Positions 55,480 through 64,000 of a stretch of DNA of 64,000 nt are shown here, one piece after another (the stretch's first letter is position 1; each line of letters starts with the position of its first letter). The DNA lies in assembly GCF_001043005.1 (NCBI RefSeq), contig NZ_JYKZ01000004.1, forward strand, positions 124,001-188,000, given 5' to 3'. The notes under the pieces are model-generated. The model was given only the letters and a program-made list of their open reading frames with translations. It made no database searches and was not told the DNA's origin. The DNA is from Pseudomonas psychrophila (GTDB lineage Bacteria > Pseudomonadota > Gammaproteobacteria > Pseudomonadales > Pseudomonadaceae). The translations under genes and the position numbers were made by a program.

Positions 55480-57516
55480 ATGCCCTTGCGCCAGCGCCTT
55501 GAAAACCTCCCGGTAGGCCAGAAGTTATTAGCCGCCCTGCTCGTCTTACTGGCGACCGTAATGCTGGTAGCCAATTTGACGTTTATCAGTGTGGCGTACT
55601 GGATTTCCCACGAGAGTACGGCGCCACAAGCCTTGCAGACTCTAGGACAGCTGACCTCAAATCCTGACCTGATCGCTCATGCGCTGGATTCGCCTGAGAA
55701 CGCGAAATCTCTACTCAATGAAATCGGCAGCTACGCACCCCTTCGCGCCGCCGCGATCTATGACAGCGCGGGCAATCTGCTGGTGCAGTTGCAACACGGT
55801 GAACCTCTTCCGCTCCCTGAGCACTATCGCCACATAGAAGCCTGGAGCCTGACCGAACTGCGCAGCCATCAAGTCACACGCCTGCACCACGGCGACCAGC
55901 CGCCCGGGCACCTGCTGCTGATCGCCAGCAGCGAGCTGCCCATGGCCTTTTACACCGGCACGCTGACGGCCAGCCTGGGTATTCTGGTGTTTAGCGTTTT
56001 ACTCTGGTTCGTGGTGGCACGGCAGATCAAGCGCCTGATCACCCAACCCATTCACCGCCTTGAAGAGCTGTCTCGCCAGGTCAGCCGCGAAGAAAATTAC
56101 GCATTACGCGCAGCACCCGGCAACAACGACGAGATCGGCAGCTTGGCCAAAGCCTTCAACACCATGCTGTCGCGCATTGAAGTGCGTGACCAGGAACTCA
56201 AGCGCGCCCGGGACGAAGCCCGGGAAGCTTACGACCAGGCCCAGGCACTGGCCGAAGAAACCCGTCACGCCAATCGCAAGTTGGAGCTCGAAGTCCAAGT
56301 TCGAAGCAAGATAGAAAAAAAACTCACCGGCTTTCAGAATTACCTCAATTGCATCATCGACTCCATGCCTTCGGCCCTGATCGCGCTGGACGAAGAGCTG
56401 TATGTCACCCAATGGAACCAGGAGGCTAGTGCCCTGTCGGGCACACCCTTGGACGATGCCATGAGCAAGCCCATCTACCTGGCCTTCGAACCTTTGAAGC
56501 CCTTCCTGCCTCAGCTCAAAGACACTATTGAGCATCACAGGGTGGCAAAAATTGAGCGCGTTACCTGGGGCCAGGGCGAGGACGCCCGCCACTACGCCCT
56601 GACCTTTTATCCGCTGATGGGCGGCGCCGGTCGTGGCGTCGTGATCCGCATTGATGACATTACGCAGCGACTGTCACTGGAAGACATGATGGTGCAGTCG
56701 GAGAAGATGCTCTCCGTAGGCGGGCTGGCCGCCGGCATGGCCCACGAGATCAACAATCCCCTGGGCGCCATCCTGCATAACGTGCAGAACATTCGCAGAC
56801 GCCTGTCGAGCGACCTGCCAAAGAATATCGAGCAAGCCGAACAAACCGGCATCGACCTGGATGTGGTCAATCACTACCTGCAAGCACGCGAGATCCCGCA
56901 GTTGCTTGACGGCATCCAGCAGGCCGGGGCGCGCGCAGCAAAAATCGTCACCCACATGCTCAGTTTCAGCCGACGCAGCAATCGACAAATGAGCCCCTGC
57001 GATTTATCGGCATTGATTGATCAGGCTCTGGACATTGCCAGCAATGATTTTGATCTGGCCATTGGCTTTGACTTCAAGGGCCAGGCCATCATCCGCCAGT
57101 TCGACCCGCAACTGGGCCCGGTGCCCGGCATCCCCAACGAACTGGAGCAGGTGCTGCTCAACTTGCTGAAAAACGCCGCCCAGGCCATTCATCAACGCAC
57201 CGACAAGAGCGAGCCCGGACGCATCATCCTGCGCACCAGGCTGAACCCGCCGTGGGCCGAAATACAGATTGAAGACAATGGCATCGGCATGCCGGAGCCT
57301 GTGCGCAAACGTATTTTCGAACCGTTTTTCACTACCAAGGAAGTTGGCCAGGGCACGGGGCTGGGTCTTTCCGTGTCGTATTTCATCATTACCAACAACC
57401 ACAAGGGTCAAATGGAAGTGCATTCAACCCAGGGTCAAGGTACCTGCTTTACCCTGCGCCTGCCTTTGGCCGGCAACCCGATGACCTCCCCCGAATCAAC
57501 CAAGGTGGAACTGTAA
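55480..57516 (+). CDS. Orphan sensor histidine kinase
   Basis: 678 residues. TM1 at about 15-40 and TM2 at about 158-180 enclose a periplasmic sensor of about 115 residues. A HAMP domain (about 180-235), a coiled coil and a PAS domain (about 285-395, DSMPSALIALDEELYVTQWN) follow. The HisKA His422 is in GMAHEINNPLGAILHNV. The ATPase domain has an N box NELEQVLLNLLKNAAQAI, G1 EDNGIGMP and G2 GQGTGLGLSV. No response regulator is next to it. Stop is 2 bases before the PduO-type gene, so they form an operon. Confidence 0.92.
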   Translation: MPLRQRLENLPVGQKLLAALLVLLATVMLVANLTFISVAYWISHESTAPQALQTLGQLTSNPDLIAHALDSPENAKSLLNEIGSYAPLRAAAIYDSAGNLLVQLQHGEPLPLPEHYRHIEAWSLTELRSHQVTRLHHGDQPPGHLLLIASSELPMAFYTGTLTASLGILVFSVLLWFVVARQIKRLITQPIHRLEELSRQVSREENYALRAAPGNNDEIGSLAKAFNTMLSRIEVRDQELKRARDEAREAYDQAQALAEETRHANRKLELEVQVRSKIEKKLTGFQNYLNCIIDSMPSALIALDEELYVTQWNQEASALSGTPLDDAMSKPIYLAFEPLKPFLPQLKDTIEHHRVAKIERVTWGQGEDARHYALTFYPLMGGAGRGVVIRIDDITQRLSLEDMMVQSEKMLSVGGLAAGMAHEINNPLGAILHNVQNIRRRLSSDLPKNIEQAEQTGIDLDVVNHYLQAREIPQLLDGIQQAGARAAKIVTHMLSFSRRSNRQMSPCDLSALIDQALDIASNDFDLAIGFDFKGQAIIRQFDPQLGPVPGIPNELEQVLLNLLKNAAQAIHQRTDKSEPGRIILRTRLNPPWAEIQIEDNGIGMPEPVRKRIFEPFFTTKEVGQGTGLGLSVSYFIITNNHKGQMEVHSTQGQGTCFTLRLPLAGNPMTSPESTKVEL

Positions 57517-57518
57517 AC

Positions 57519-58100
57519 ATGGGCTTTCGCTTATCGAAAATTTACACTCGCACTGGCGACAAGGGCGAAACCGGGCTCGGGGATGGTCGCCGGGTACCCA
57601 AGGATCACCCCCGCATCGAAGCCATTGGCGAGGTCGACACCTTAAACAGCCAGGTCGGCCTGCTCCTGGCCGGGCTCATGGAGCACAGCGAACAGACCCC
57701 GGGGCTCAACGAGTTGATTGAAGTACTTGAACCCTGCCAGCATCGATTGTTTGACCTGGGAGGGGAATTGGCGATGCCGGAGTATCAGGCCCTGAACACG
57801 GCCGAAATAGAGCGGCTTGAAGCCGCGATTGATCGCTGGAATGAAGAGCTGGGCCCGCTTGAGAACTTCATCTTGCCCGGGGGTTCGAGCCTGATCGCCC
57901 AAGCCCATGTTTGCCGCAGCCTGGCGCGCAGCGCCGAACGCCGCTGCCAACAGCTCAATGCACTGGAACCCCTGGCTGGCGTTGGGCTGGCTTACATCAA
58001 TCGTTTGTCTGACTTGCTGTTTGTAGCGGCACGCTTGATTGCCAAGCGCCAGGGCATAGCAGAAATTCTGTGGCAGGCGGCAGCAAAGCCTGAGGTATAA
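57519..58100 (+). CDS. Cob(I)alamin adenosyltransferase, PduO type
   Basis: 193 residues. Attaches the adenosyl group of ATP to cob(I)alamin or cobyrinate a,c-diamide. The ATP-binding N-terminus is KIYTRTGDKGETGLGDGRRV, the helical core has IEAIGEVDTLNSQVGLLLAG, and the Arg motif is VCRSLARSAERRCQQL. AAGGTGGA lies in the end of the kinase gene. The coupling to a sensor kinase recurs in Pseudomonas but its meaning is unclear. Confidence 0.94.
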   Translation: MGFRLSKIYTRTGDKGETGLGDGRRVPKDHPRIEAIGEVDTLNSQVGLLLAGLMEHSEQTPGLNELIEVLEPCQHRLFDLGGELAMPEYQALNTAEIERLEAAIDRWNEELGPLENFILPGGSSLIAQAHVCRSLARSAERRCQQLNALEPLAGVGLAYINRLSDLLFVAARLIAKRQGIAEILWQAAAKPEV

Positions 58101-58117
58101 CCATCATGCACAGCACT

Positions 58118-58138
58118 TGTGGGAGCGGCGCTCCCACA
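58118..58138. repeat. REP hairpin
   Basis: TGTGGGAGC, GGC, GCTCCCACA: a perfect 9-bp stem of the GTGGGAGC REP family, between the convergent adenosyltransferase and Nudix genes. May also end transcription from both sides. Confidence 0.82.
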
Positions 58139-58154
58139 GGGTCGTGCGTATTTT

Positions 58155-59099
58155 TTAAGCCTGCGGCCAAAACGCCCTGATTCCGGCAACGCCCTGCCCA
58201 CCAATGCTCCACACCTGCTGACGATCGTCAGGGCCCAAGCCTCCCAGTAAAAACACCGGTTTACTGAAGTTGGCGATCAATCGTTGTGCCTGATCCCAAC
58301 CCAAAGGCTGCGTATCAGGATGAGTCTGTGTCGGCAGAACCGGCGACAGGGTCACGAAGTCCACATCCATCTGTTCGGCCAATGCCAACTCTTCGGCGTT
58401 ATGGCATGACGCCGCCAACCAGCGGTCTTTCGGCAGCGGCCTGCCCTTGGCAGCGTACTTGCGCAATTGCGCAGCGGTCAGGTGCCAGCCAGCCGAAGGG
58501 AAGTCACCCAGCCATTCCAGCGGCCCCTTGAGCATCAGTTGTGCCTTGCCTGCACACAAACCGGTCGCATCTACCGCCAAATCGCGGTACTTGGGGTCAT
58601 AGCCATTGGGCGCCCGCAGCGAAACCAGCTTGATACCACCGGCGATTGCCTTCTGGATGCCACGCAACAATTCAGGGGTCTCCAGGCCATCCGGAGTAAT
58701 CAGGTATTGATCGGGCAAACGGGCTGCCGTCACGATCGGCTGGTTAGCCTCTGGAAATGCATAGTCCGCCAATTCGCGGGGGCTTACCCACGCCAATGGC
58801 TGACCTTCTGCACCGTGAGGCTCTCCGGTGAAAGCCGAAACCTCCCACACATCCAGCAGAACATGCTTATCCGGGTAGTCATGTTGAACCTTGATCAAAG
58901 GTCGAGCGGCCTGAACCAAAATGCCCAACTCCTCCTTCAACTCGCGACCCAGCGCAGCCTCGACCGACTCCCCTGCCTCAACCTTGCCGCCGGGAAACTC
59001 CCACAGGCCGCCTTGATGCTGAGAATCAGCGCGACGAGCGATCAGAATCTTGCCGTCTGTGCCTCGGATAACGGCCGCAGCCACATGAACTCGTTTCAC
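58155..59099 (-). CDS. Nudix hydrolase (MutT-like) fused to a ThiE-like domain
   Basis: 314 residues starting at GTG (reads VKRVHVAAAVIRG), with GAGGAAG upstream. Residues 1-130 are a MutT-type Nudix domain with the full box GGKVEAGESVEAALGRELKE then ELGI, which cleanses 8-oxo-dGTP. Residues about 150-314 form a TMP-synthase/TenI-like barrel (LITPDGLETPELLRGIQKAI, SCHNAEELALAEQMDVDFVT, LSPVLPTQTHPDTQPLGWDQ, LLGGLGPDD). The fusion is common in pseudomonads. Its GTG overlaps the GST stop (GTGA), so it is coupled to that gene. Confidence 0.9.
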   Translation of the reverse strand: MKRVHVAAAVIRGTDGKILIARRADSQHQGGLWEFPGGKVEAGESVEAALGRELKEELGILVQAARPLIKVQHDYPDKHVLLDVWEVSAFTGEPHGAEGQPLAWVSPRELADYAFPEANQPIVTAARLPDQYLITPDGLETPELLRGIQKAIAGGIKLVSLRAPNGYDPKYRDLAVDATGLCAGKAQLMLKGPLEWLGDFPSAGWHLTAAQLRKYAAKGRPLPKDRWLAASCHNAEELALAEQMDVDFVTLSPVLPTQTHPDTQPLGWDQAQRLIANFSKPVFLLGGLGPDDRQQVWSIGGQGVAGIRAFWPQA

Positions 59100-59728
59100 C
59101 CTTGTACTTCCTCTAATCCGGCCTGTTGCCAGGCTTTGAACGCAGGCCATTGGTAAATGGCATCGATATAAGCTTCATCTTCGGCTGACAGCGCAACGCG
59201 GTACGTACGCAAACGAACAGCCACCGGTGCAAAAAAAGCATCAGCCACACTAAGTCGTCCAAACAGATAGGGCCCGTTTTCGGTCGCCACTGCCCGGCAC
59301 TCTGCCCACAGCGCACTTATCCTGTCGATATCGGCCTGGGCCTCCGCCGGCATGGGTATCAGCGCCTGATCACGACTCAAGTCAAAAGGCAGATTGCCCC
59401 GCAACCCAAAAAAGCCGCTGTGCATTTGCGCGCACGCCGAGCGAGCCTGAGCTCGCGCAGCAATATCGGCAGGCCACAGTTGAGCGGCCGGAAAACACTC
59501 ATTCAGGTATTCCGCGATAGCCAACGAATCAGCGATGGTGCCGTGTACAGTCTTCAGCAACGGCACTTTGCCTGTTGCCGAATGTTGGAGAATAAGTGCC
59601 CGGGTATCAGGCTGACCCAGCTTGATCAGCGTCTCGGTATACGGGGCACTCGCCAGATCCAGCGCCAGCGCGGCGCGCAGGGACCACGATGAGTGCAACT
59701 TGTCGCCAATGATCAGGTGAAAGTTCAT
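59096..59728 (-). CDS. Glutathione S-transferase family protein
   Basis: 210 residues. The thioredoxin-fold N-terminal domain (LIIGDKLHSSWSLRAALALD, then GKVPLLKTVHGTIADSLAIA) and a helical C-terminal domain with YLFGRLSVADAFFAPVAVRL are present. The SSWS stretch supplies a Ser-type active site, as in maleylacetoacetate isomerase-like or zeta-type GSTs. Substrate unknown. Overlaps the Nudix gene by 4 bases. Confidence 0.9.
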   Translation of the reverse strand: MNFHLIIGDKLHSSWSLRAALALDLASAPYTETLIKLGQPDTRALILQHSATGKVPLLKTVHGTIADSLAIAEYLNECFPAAQLWPADIAARAQARSACAQMHSGFFGLRGNLPFDLSRDQALIPMPAEAQADIDRISALWAECRAVATENGPYLFGRLSVADAFFAPVAVRLRTYRVALSAEDEAYIDAIYQWPAFKAWQQAGLEEVQG

Positions 59729-59824
59729 ACATAGGCACCTTGGGAAGGGAGCGCTGATGAAACGGGGGGTATCAGGGGCCCATCCGTGCAGAGTCGACTG
59801 ACAGGCCCATGATGTCGAAACGAA

Positions 59825-61042
59825 TCAGGTGCGGTATTCGGCGTTGATTTTCACGTACTCGTGGGACAAGTCCGTCGTCCAGATAGTCTCGCTGCAAGCA
59901 CCACGACCCAACTCGATACGAATGGTGATTTCTTCACGAGCCATCACGGCCGAACCCTGCTCTTCGGTGTAAGTGGCCGAGCGTGCGCCACCGCTGGCAA
60001 TACACACCTCACCCAAGAACACATCAATCTTGCTTACGTCCAGATCCGGCACGCCAGCACGGCCCACAGCAGCCAGGATGCGACCCCAGTTCGGGTCAGA
60101 GGCAAACAGCGCGGTCTTGATCAACGGCGAGTGGGCGACGGTGTAACCCACGTCCAGGCATTCTTGATGATTGCCACCGCCGTTTACTTCGACAGTGACG
60201 AACTTGGTTGCGCCTTCGCCGTCACGCACGATGGCCTGCGCCACTTCCATGCAGACTTCCAGCACGGCCTGTTTCAACGCAGCAAACAGCGGACCGCTGG
60301 CTTCGGTAATTTCAGGCAAGGCCGCTTTACCGGTAGCAATCAACATGCAGCAATCGTTGGTCGAGGTATCACCATCGATGGTAATGCGGTTGAACGACTT
60401 GTTCGCGCCATCGAGCAGCAGGTTTTGCAGCACATCGCGGGCTACTTTGGCGTCGGTCGCGATGTAGCCCAGCATGGTGGCCATGTTGGGACGAATCATC
60501 CCTGCGCCTTTGCTGATACCCGTTACAGTGATGGTTACACCTTCGTGTTCAAACTGACGGCTGGCACCTTTGGGCAGGGTGTCAGTGGTCATGATACCGG
60601 TGGCAGCCTCTGCCCAATTATTCTCGGACAGATCGTCCAGAGCGGCTTGCAATGCACCTTCGATTTTCTCAACCGGTAGTGGCTCACCGATGACACCGGT
60701 GGAGTACGGCAGCACGGCACTGGCTTGCACGCCTGCCAGCTCCGCCAGCTTGGCGCAGGTACGGGTTGCAGCAATCAGACCCAGCTCACCGGTACCCGCA
60801 TTGGCATTGCCGGTGTTGGTCAACAAGTAACGAACCGGACCTTGCACACGCTGCTTGGCCAGGATCACAGGGGCTGCGCAAAACGCATTAAGGGTGAAGA
60901 CACCCGCCACGCTGGAACCTTCGGCGCAGCGCATAACCACCACATCCTTGCGTCCAGGACGCTTGATACCGGCGCAAGCTATACCCAGTTCAAAACCGGC
61001 CACCGGGTGCAAAGTAGGCAAAGGACCAAGACCAACAGCCAT
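59825..61042 (-). CDS. argJ: Bifunctional ornithine acetyltransferase / N-acetylglutamate synthase
   Basis: 405 residues. ArgJ moves acetyl groups between N-acetylornithine and glutamate in the cyclic arginine pathway. The self-processing site is in [17 protein letters not shown], where cleavage before Thr frees the nucleophile. [20 protein letters not shown] and [13 protein letters not shown] are family-typical. secA ends 116 bases upstream on the same strand, the secA-argJ order usual in Pseudomonas. Confidence 0.97.
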   Translation of the reverse strand: MAVGLGPLPTLHPVAGFELGIACAGIKRPGRKDVVVMRCAEGSSVAGVFTLNAFCAAPVILAKQRVQGPVRYLLTNTGNANAGTGELGLIAATRTCAKLAELAGVQASAVLPYSTGVIGEPLPVEKIEGALQAALDDLSENNWAEAATGIMTTDTLPKGASRQFEHEGVTITVTGISKGAGMIRPNMATMLGYIATDAKVARDVLQNLLLDGANKSFNRITIDGDTSTNDCCMLIATGKAALPEITEASGPLFAALKQAVLEVCMEVAQAIVRDGEGATKFVTVEVNGGGNHQECLDVGYTVAHSPLIKTALFASDPNWGRILAAVGRAGVPDLDVSKIDVFLGEVCIASGGARSATYTEEQGSAVMAREEITIRIELGRGACSETIWTTDLSHEYVKINAEYRT

Positions 61043-61158
61043 GACGCGCTCCTAAATAAGTGATGTGCACCGCCGCAAAGGGACGGGAATTCAATGGTAA
61101 AACGCCGCGACGGCTAATGCCGGTCGCGGCGCAGGTGTTTCAGCAGTTGAAGCGGGCT

Positions 61159-63906
61159 TTAGTTGATTTGCCCGTGGCAGTGCTTATATTTCTTACCCGA
61201 GCCGCAGTAGCAGAGTTCGTTGCGACCCAGCTTTGGCTCGTTACGAGCAGGCTCGGCGACCACGTCAGCCACATCGGCACCTTCCAGCACCTTGGCCAAT
61301 GCGTCTGGCTGATCAAGGCCCGGCGCTTCGGCATGCTGGAATTGCAGGCGGGAGGCCAGATCTTCAGCTTCCTGACGCAGACGTGCTTCTTCAGCTTCCG
61401 GGTCTTCGCGACGAACCTGTACATGCGACAACACACGGATCGAATCGCGCTTGATCGAATCAAGCAGCTCGGAGAACAGGTTGAACGACTCGCGCTTGTA
61501 CTCTTGCTTCGGGTTCTTCTGCGCATAGCCGCGCAAGTGGATACCGTGGCGCAGGTGGTCCATGGTCGACAGGTGGTCTTTCCACAAGTCATCCAGTACA
61601 CGCAGGACAATCTGCTTCTCGAAGGTGCGCAGCGCATCAGCGCCGGCCTGATCTTCTTTCTCGCTGTAGGCCGCAATCAGCTCGCTCAGCAGTTTGTCGC
61701 GCAGGGTTTCTTCGTACAGGTGATCGTCTTCGTCAAGCCATTGCTGGATCGGCAACTTCACACCAAAGCCGCTTTCGATGGCCGCTTCCAGCCCTTTGAC
61801 GTCCCACTGCTCCGGCAACGATTGTGGCGGAATGTGAGCGTTGATGGTGCTGTCCAGAACGTCCTTGCGGAAGTCTGCAATGGTTTCACCGATGTTGTCG
61901 GCGGCCAGCAACGTGTTACGCATGTGATAAATCACTTTACGCTGTTCGTTGTTGACGTCATCGAACTCCAGCAATTGCTTACGAATGTCGAAGTTGCGGC
62001 CTTCAACCTTGCGCTGAGCCTTTTCGATTGCGTTGGTCACCATGCGGTGCTCAATCGCTTCGCCAGATTGCATGCCCAGGGCTTTCATGAAGTTCTTCAC
62101 CCGATCAGAGGCAAAGATGCGCATCAGGCTGTCTTCAAGCGACAGATAGAAACGGCTGGAACCCGCGTCACCCTGACGACCGGCACGACCACGCAACTGG
62201 TTGTCGATACGGCGCGACTCGTGACGCTCGGAAGCGATCACATGCAGGCCGCCCGACTCCAGCACTTGCTGGTGGCGTTTTTGCCAATCGGCCTTGATCT
62301 GTGCGATCTGCTCAGGCGTCGGATCTTCAAGAGAAGCGACTTCCACTTCCCAGTTGCCGCCCAACAGGATGTCAGTACCACGACCCGCCATGTTGGTAGC
62401 GATGGTCAGCGCACCCGGACGACCGGCCTGGGCAATAATTTCGGCTTCTTTTTCGTGGAACTTGGCGTTCAGAACCTTGTGCTCAATGCCTTCCTTGTTC
62501 AACAGGTTAGACATGTGCTCGGAGGTTTCGATGGTCGCAGTACCCACCAGCACTGGACGGCCTTTGGCCATGCAGTCCTTGATGTCAGCCACAATCGCCG
62601 CGTACTTCTCATCGGCGGTGAGGAACACCAGGTCGTTGAAGTCTTTACGCGCCAGAGGCTTGTTCGGCGGGATAACCATCACCGACAGACCATAGATCTG
62701 GTGGAATTCAAACGCTTCGGTGTCCGCAGTACCGGTCATGCCCGAGAGCTTGTTGTACAGACGGAAGTAGTTCTGGAAGGTGGTCGTGGCCAGGGTCTGG
62801 CTCTCTGCCTGAATATTCAGGCCTTCCTTCGCTTCGATAGCCTGGTGCAGGCCTTCGGACAAACGACGACCCGGCATGGTACGGCCAGTGTGTTCGTCGA
62901 CCAGCAATACCTGACCGTCTTCAACGATGTATTCAATGTTGCGGTTGAACAGCTTGTGAGCGCGTAGTGCAGCGTACACATGGGTCAACAGGCCCAGGTT
63001 GTGTGCCGAGTACAGGCTCTCGCCTTCAGCGAGCAAACCGATCTGGGTCAGCATGTCTTCAACAAACTGGTGACCGGCTTCGTTCAGTTCTACCTGGCGA
63101 GTCTTTTCATCAATGGTGAAATGACCGGCCTTGGTAACTTCACCTTCGACTTCCTCGACGTGCATCTCAAGGCGCGGGATCAGTTTGTTGATTTCGGTGT
63201 ACAGCTTGGAACTGTCTTCGGCCTGGCCGGAGATGATCAGCGGAGTACGGGCTTCATCGATCAGGATGGAGTCGACTTCGTCGATCACTGCGAAATTAAG
63301 CTCGCGCTGGAATTTTTCTTCCATGCTGAAAGCCATGTTGTCGCGCAGGTAATCGAAGCCAAACTCGTTGTTGGTACCGTAAGTGATGTCGGCGGCGTAG
63401 GCTTCACGCTTTTCTTGAGGCGGCTGGAACGGCGTTACAACACCGACCGTCAGGCCCAGGAATTCGTAGAGCGGACGCATCCAGTTGGCATCACGGCGAG
63501 CCAGATAGTCGTTCACGGTAATCACGTGAACGCCTTTACCCGACAGCGCGTTGAGGTAAACCCCAAGGGTCGCTACCAAGGTCTTGCCTTCACCAGTACG
63601 CATTTCAGCGATCTTGCCTTCATGCAAGGTCATGCCGCCAATCAACTGAACGTCGAAGTGGCGCATGCCCATGACACGCTTGCCTGCCTCACGGCAGACC
63701 GCGAAAGCTTCTGGCAACAGTTGGTCGAGGGTCTCACCTTTGGCTATGCGGGCCTTGAACTCTTGGGTCTTGGCGCGCAATTGCTCATCGGTAAGAGCAA
63801 CCATTTGCTCTTCGAAGGAATTGACCACCTGTACCGTCTTGAGCATGCGTTTAACTTCGCGCTCGTTCTTGCTTCCAAAAAGTTTCTTTAACAAAGGCGC
63901 AAACAT
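61159..63906 (-). CDS. secA: Preprotein translocase ATPase SecA
   Basis: 915 residues from [16 protein letters not shown]. ATPase motor of the Sec pathway. Walker A is [14 protein letters not shown], Walker B is [17 protein letters not shown], motif VI region is [20 protein letters not shown], and the C-terminal zinc SEC-C motif is [16 protein letters not shown]. Upstream bases to 64000 carry its promoter and leader, with no secM-like gene in the visible 94 bases. Confidence 0.98.
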   Translation of the reverse strand: MFAPLLKKLFGSKNEREVKRMLKTVQVVNSFEEQMVALTDEQLRAKTQEFKARIAKGETLDQLLPEAFAVCREAGKRVMGMRHFDVQLIGGMTLHEGKIAEMRTGEGKTLVATLGVYLNALSGKGVHVITVNDYLARRDANWMRPLYEFLGLTVGVVTPFQPPQEKREAYAADITYGTNNEFGFDYLRDNMAFSMEEKFQRELNFAVIDEVDSILIDEARTPLIISGQAEDSSKLYTEINKLIPRLEMHVEEVEGEVTKAGHFTIDEKTRQVELNEAGHQFVEDMLTQIGLLAEGESLYSAHNLGLLTHVYAALRAHKLFNRNIEYIVEDGQVLLVDEHTGRTMPGRRLSEGLHQAIEAKEGLNIQAESQTLATTTFQNYFRLYNKLSGMTGTADTEAFEFHQIYGLSVMVIPPNKPLARKDFNDLVFLTADEKYAAIVADIKDCMAKGRPVLVGTATIETSEHMSNLLNKEGIEHKVLNAKFHEKEAEIIAQAGRPGALTIATNMAGRGTDILLGGNWEVEVASLEDPTPEQIAQIKADWQKRHQQVLESGGLHVIASERHESRRIDNQLRGRAGRQGDAGSSRFYLSLEDSLMRIFASDRVKNFMKALGMQSGEAIEHRMVTNAIEKAQRKVEGRNFDIRKQLLEFDDVNNEQRKVIYHMRNTLLAADNIGETIADFRKDVLDSTINAHIPPQSLPEQWDVKGLEAAIESGFGVKLPIQQWLDEDDHLYEETLRDKLLSELIAAYSEKEDQAGADALRTFEKQIVLRVLDDLWKDHLSTMDHLRHGIHLRGYAQKNPKQEYKRESFNLFSELLDSIKRDSIRVLSHVQVRREDPEAEEARLRQEAEDLASRLQFQHAEAPGLDQPDALAKVLEGADVADVVAEPARNEPKLGRNELCYCGSGKKYKHCHGQIN

Positions 63907-64000
63907 ATCGGCAGGATCTTCCACACATAGGGATGGAGGGCGGCCCCGTGAGTCGCCCGAGCAGCCCTGATGGCCGCATGCGAACGAGCATTCTACCCGG

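Noticed and set aside
61060..62967. Long plus-strand frame opposite secA (635 codons)
   Set aside because: Antisense shadow of secA without a ribosome site or protein-like composition.

Overview
The window is chromosomal DNA of a fluorescens-group Pseudomonas or a close relative. The evidence is the gene content and protein sequences (AcnB, the complete ybgC-tolQRAB-pal-ybgF set, ruvABC, an OprD-family porin, SlyX, YajQ) and the short GTGGGAGC-type REP palindromes between genes. The species cannot be fixed from sequence reading alone. No rRNA, CRISPR array, insertion sequence, integrase or prophage was seen.

Layout. 1-6.6 kb: housekeeping genes (acnB 3' part, AI-2E family transporter, tusA, a BepA-like protease, nadA). 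6.8-18.5 kb: a Tad/Flp pilus locus on the minus strand with two flp pilins, prepilin peptidase, an AAA ATPase, cpaB, tadG, two tadE-like genes, tadZ, tadA, tadB and tadC. A divergent AraC-type regulator with a degenerate receiver domain lies beside it. No secretin (RcpA/CpaC) or TadD gene is present. 18.5-33.6 kb: an accessory block of single enzymes and regulators. It holds a flavodoxin-like reductase, GNAT, NlpC/P60, an organosulfur-type cassette of two flavin monooxygenase-like genes and a lone ABC binding protein, a zinc-ribbon protein, ADH/LysR, cupin, cysteine hydrolase, MBL/GlxA, LysR/MFS and a secreted unknown. 33.6-35.3 kb: an SOS-type unit with a LexA box, a gutted umuD and an intact umuC, followed by tRNA-Lys(UUU).

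35.4-48.4 kb is a long minus-strand core block: fmdB-like, aspS, yebC, ruvC, ruvA, ruvB, ybgC, tolQ, tolR, tolA, tolB, pal, ybgF/cpoB, queE, queC. It covers aspartyl-tRNA charging, Holliday junction processing, the Tol-Pal envelope machine and queuosine precursor synthesis. 48.4-64 kb: a membrane-anchored cold-shock-domain protein, slyX, a HIT protein, an OprD-family porin with an ArgR-like tandem site upstream, an MscS channel, yajQ, a PanE-like reductase, an orphan sensor kinase, a PduO-type cobalamin adenosyltransferase, a Nudix-ThiE fusion, a GST, argJ and secA.

The most interesting points are the secretin-less Tad locus, a conserved promoter architecture repeated at the same distance ahead of both pilin genes, the pseudo-receiver AraC regulator next to it, and the umuD remnant that has lost its catalytic core but keeps its LexA box, its start and its overlap with umuC.
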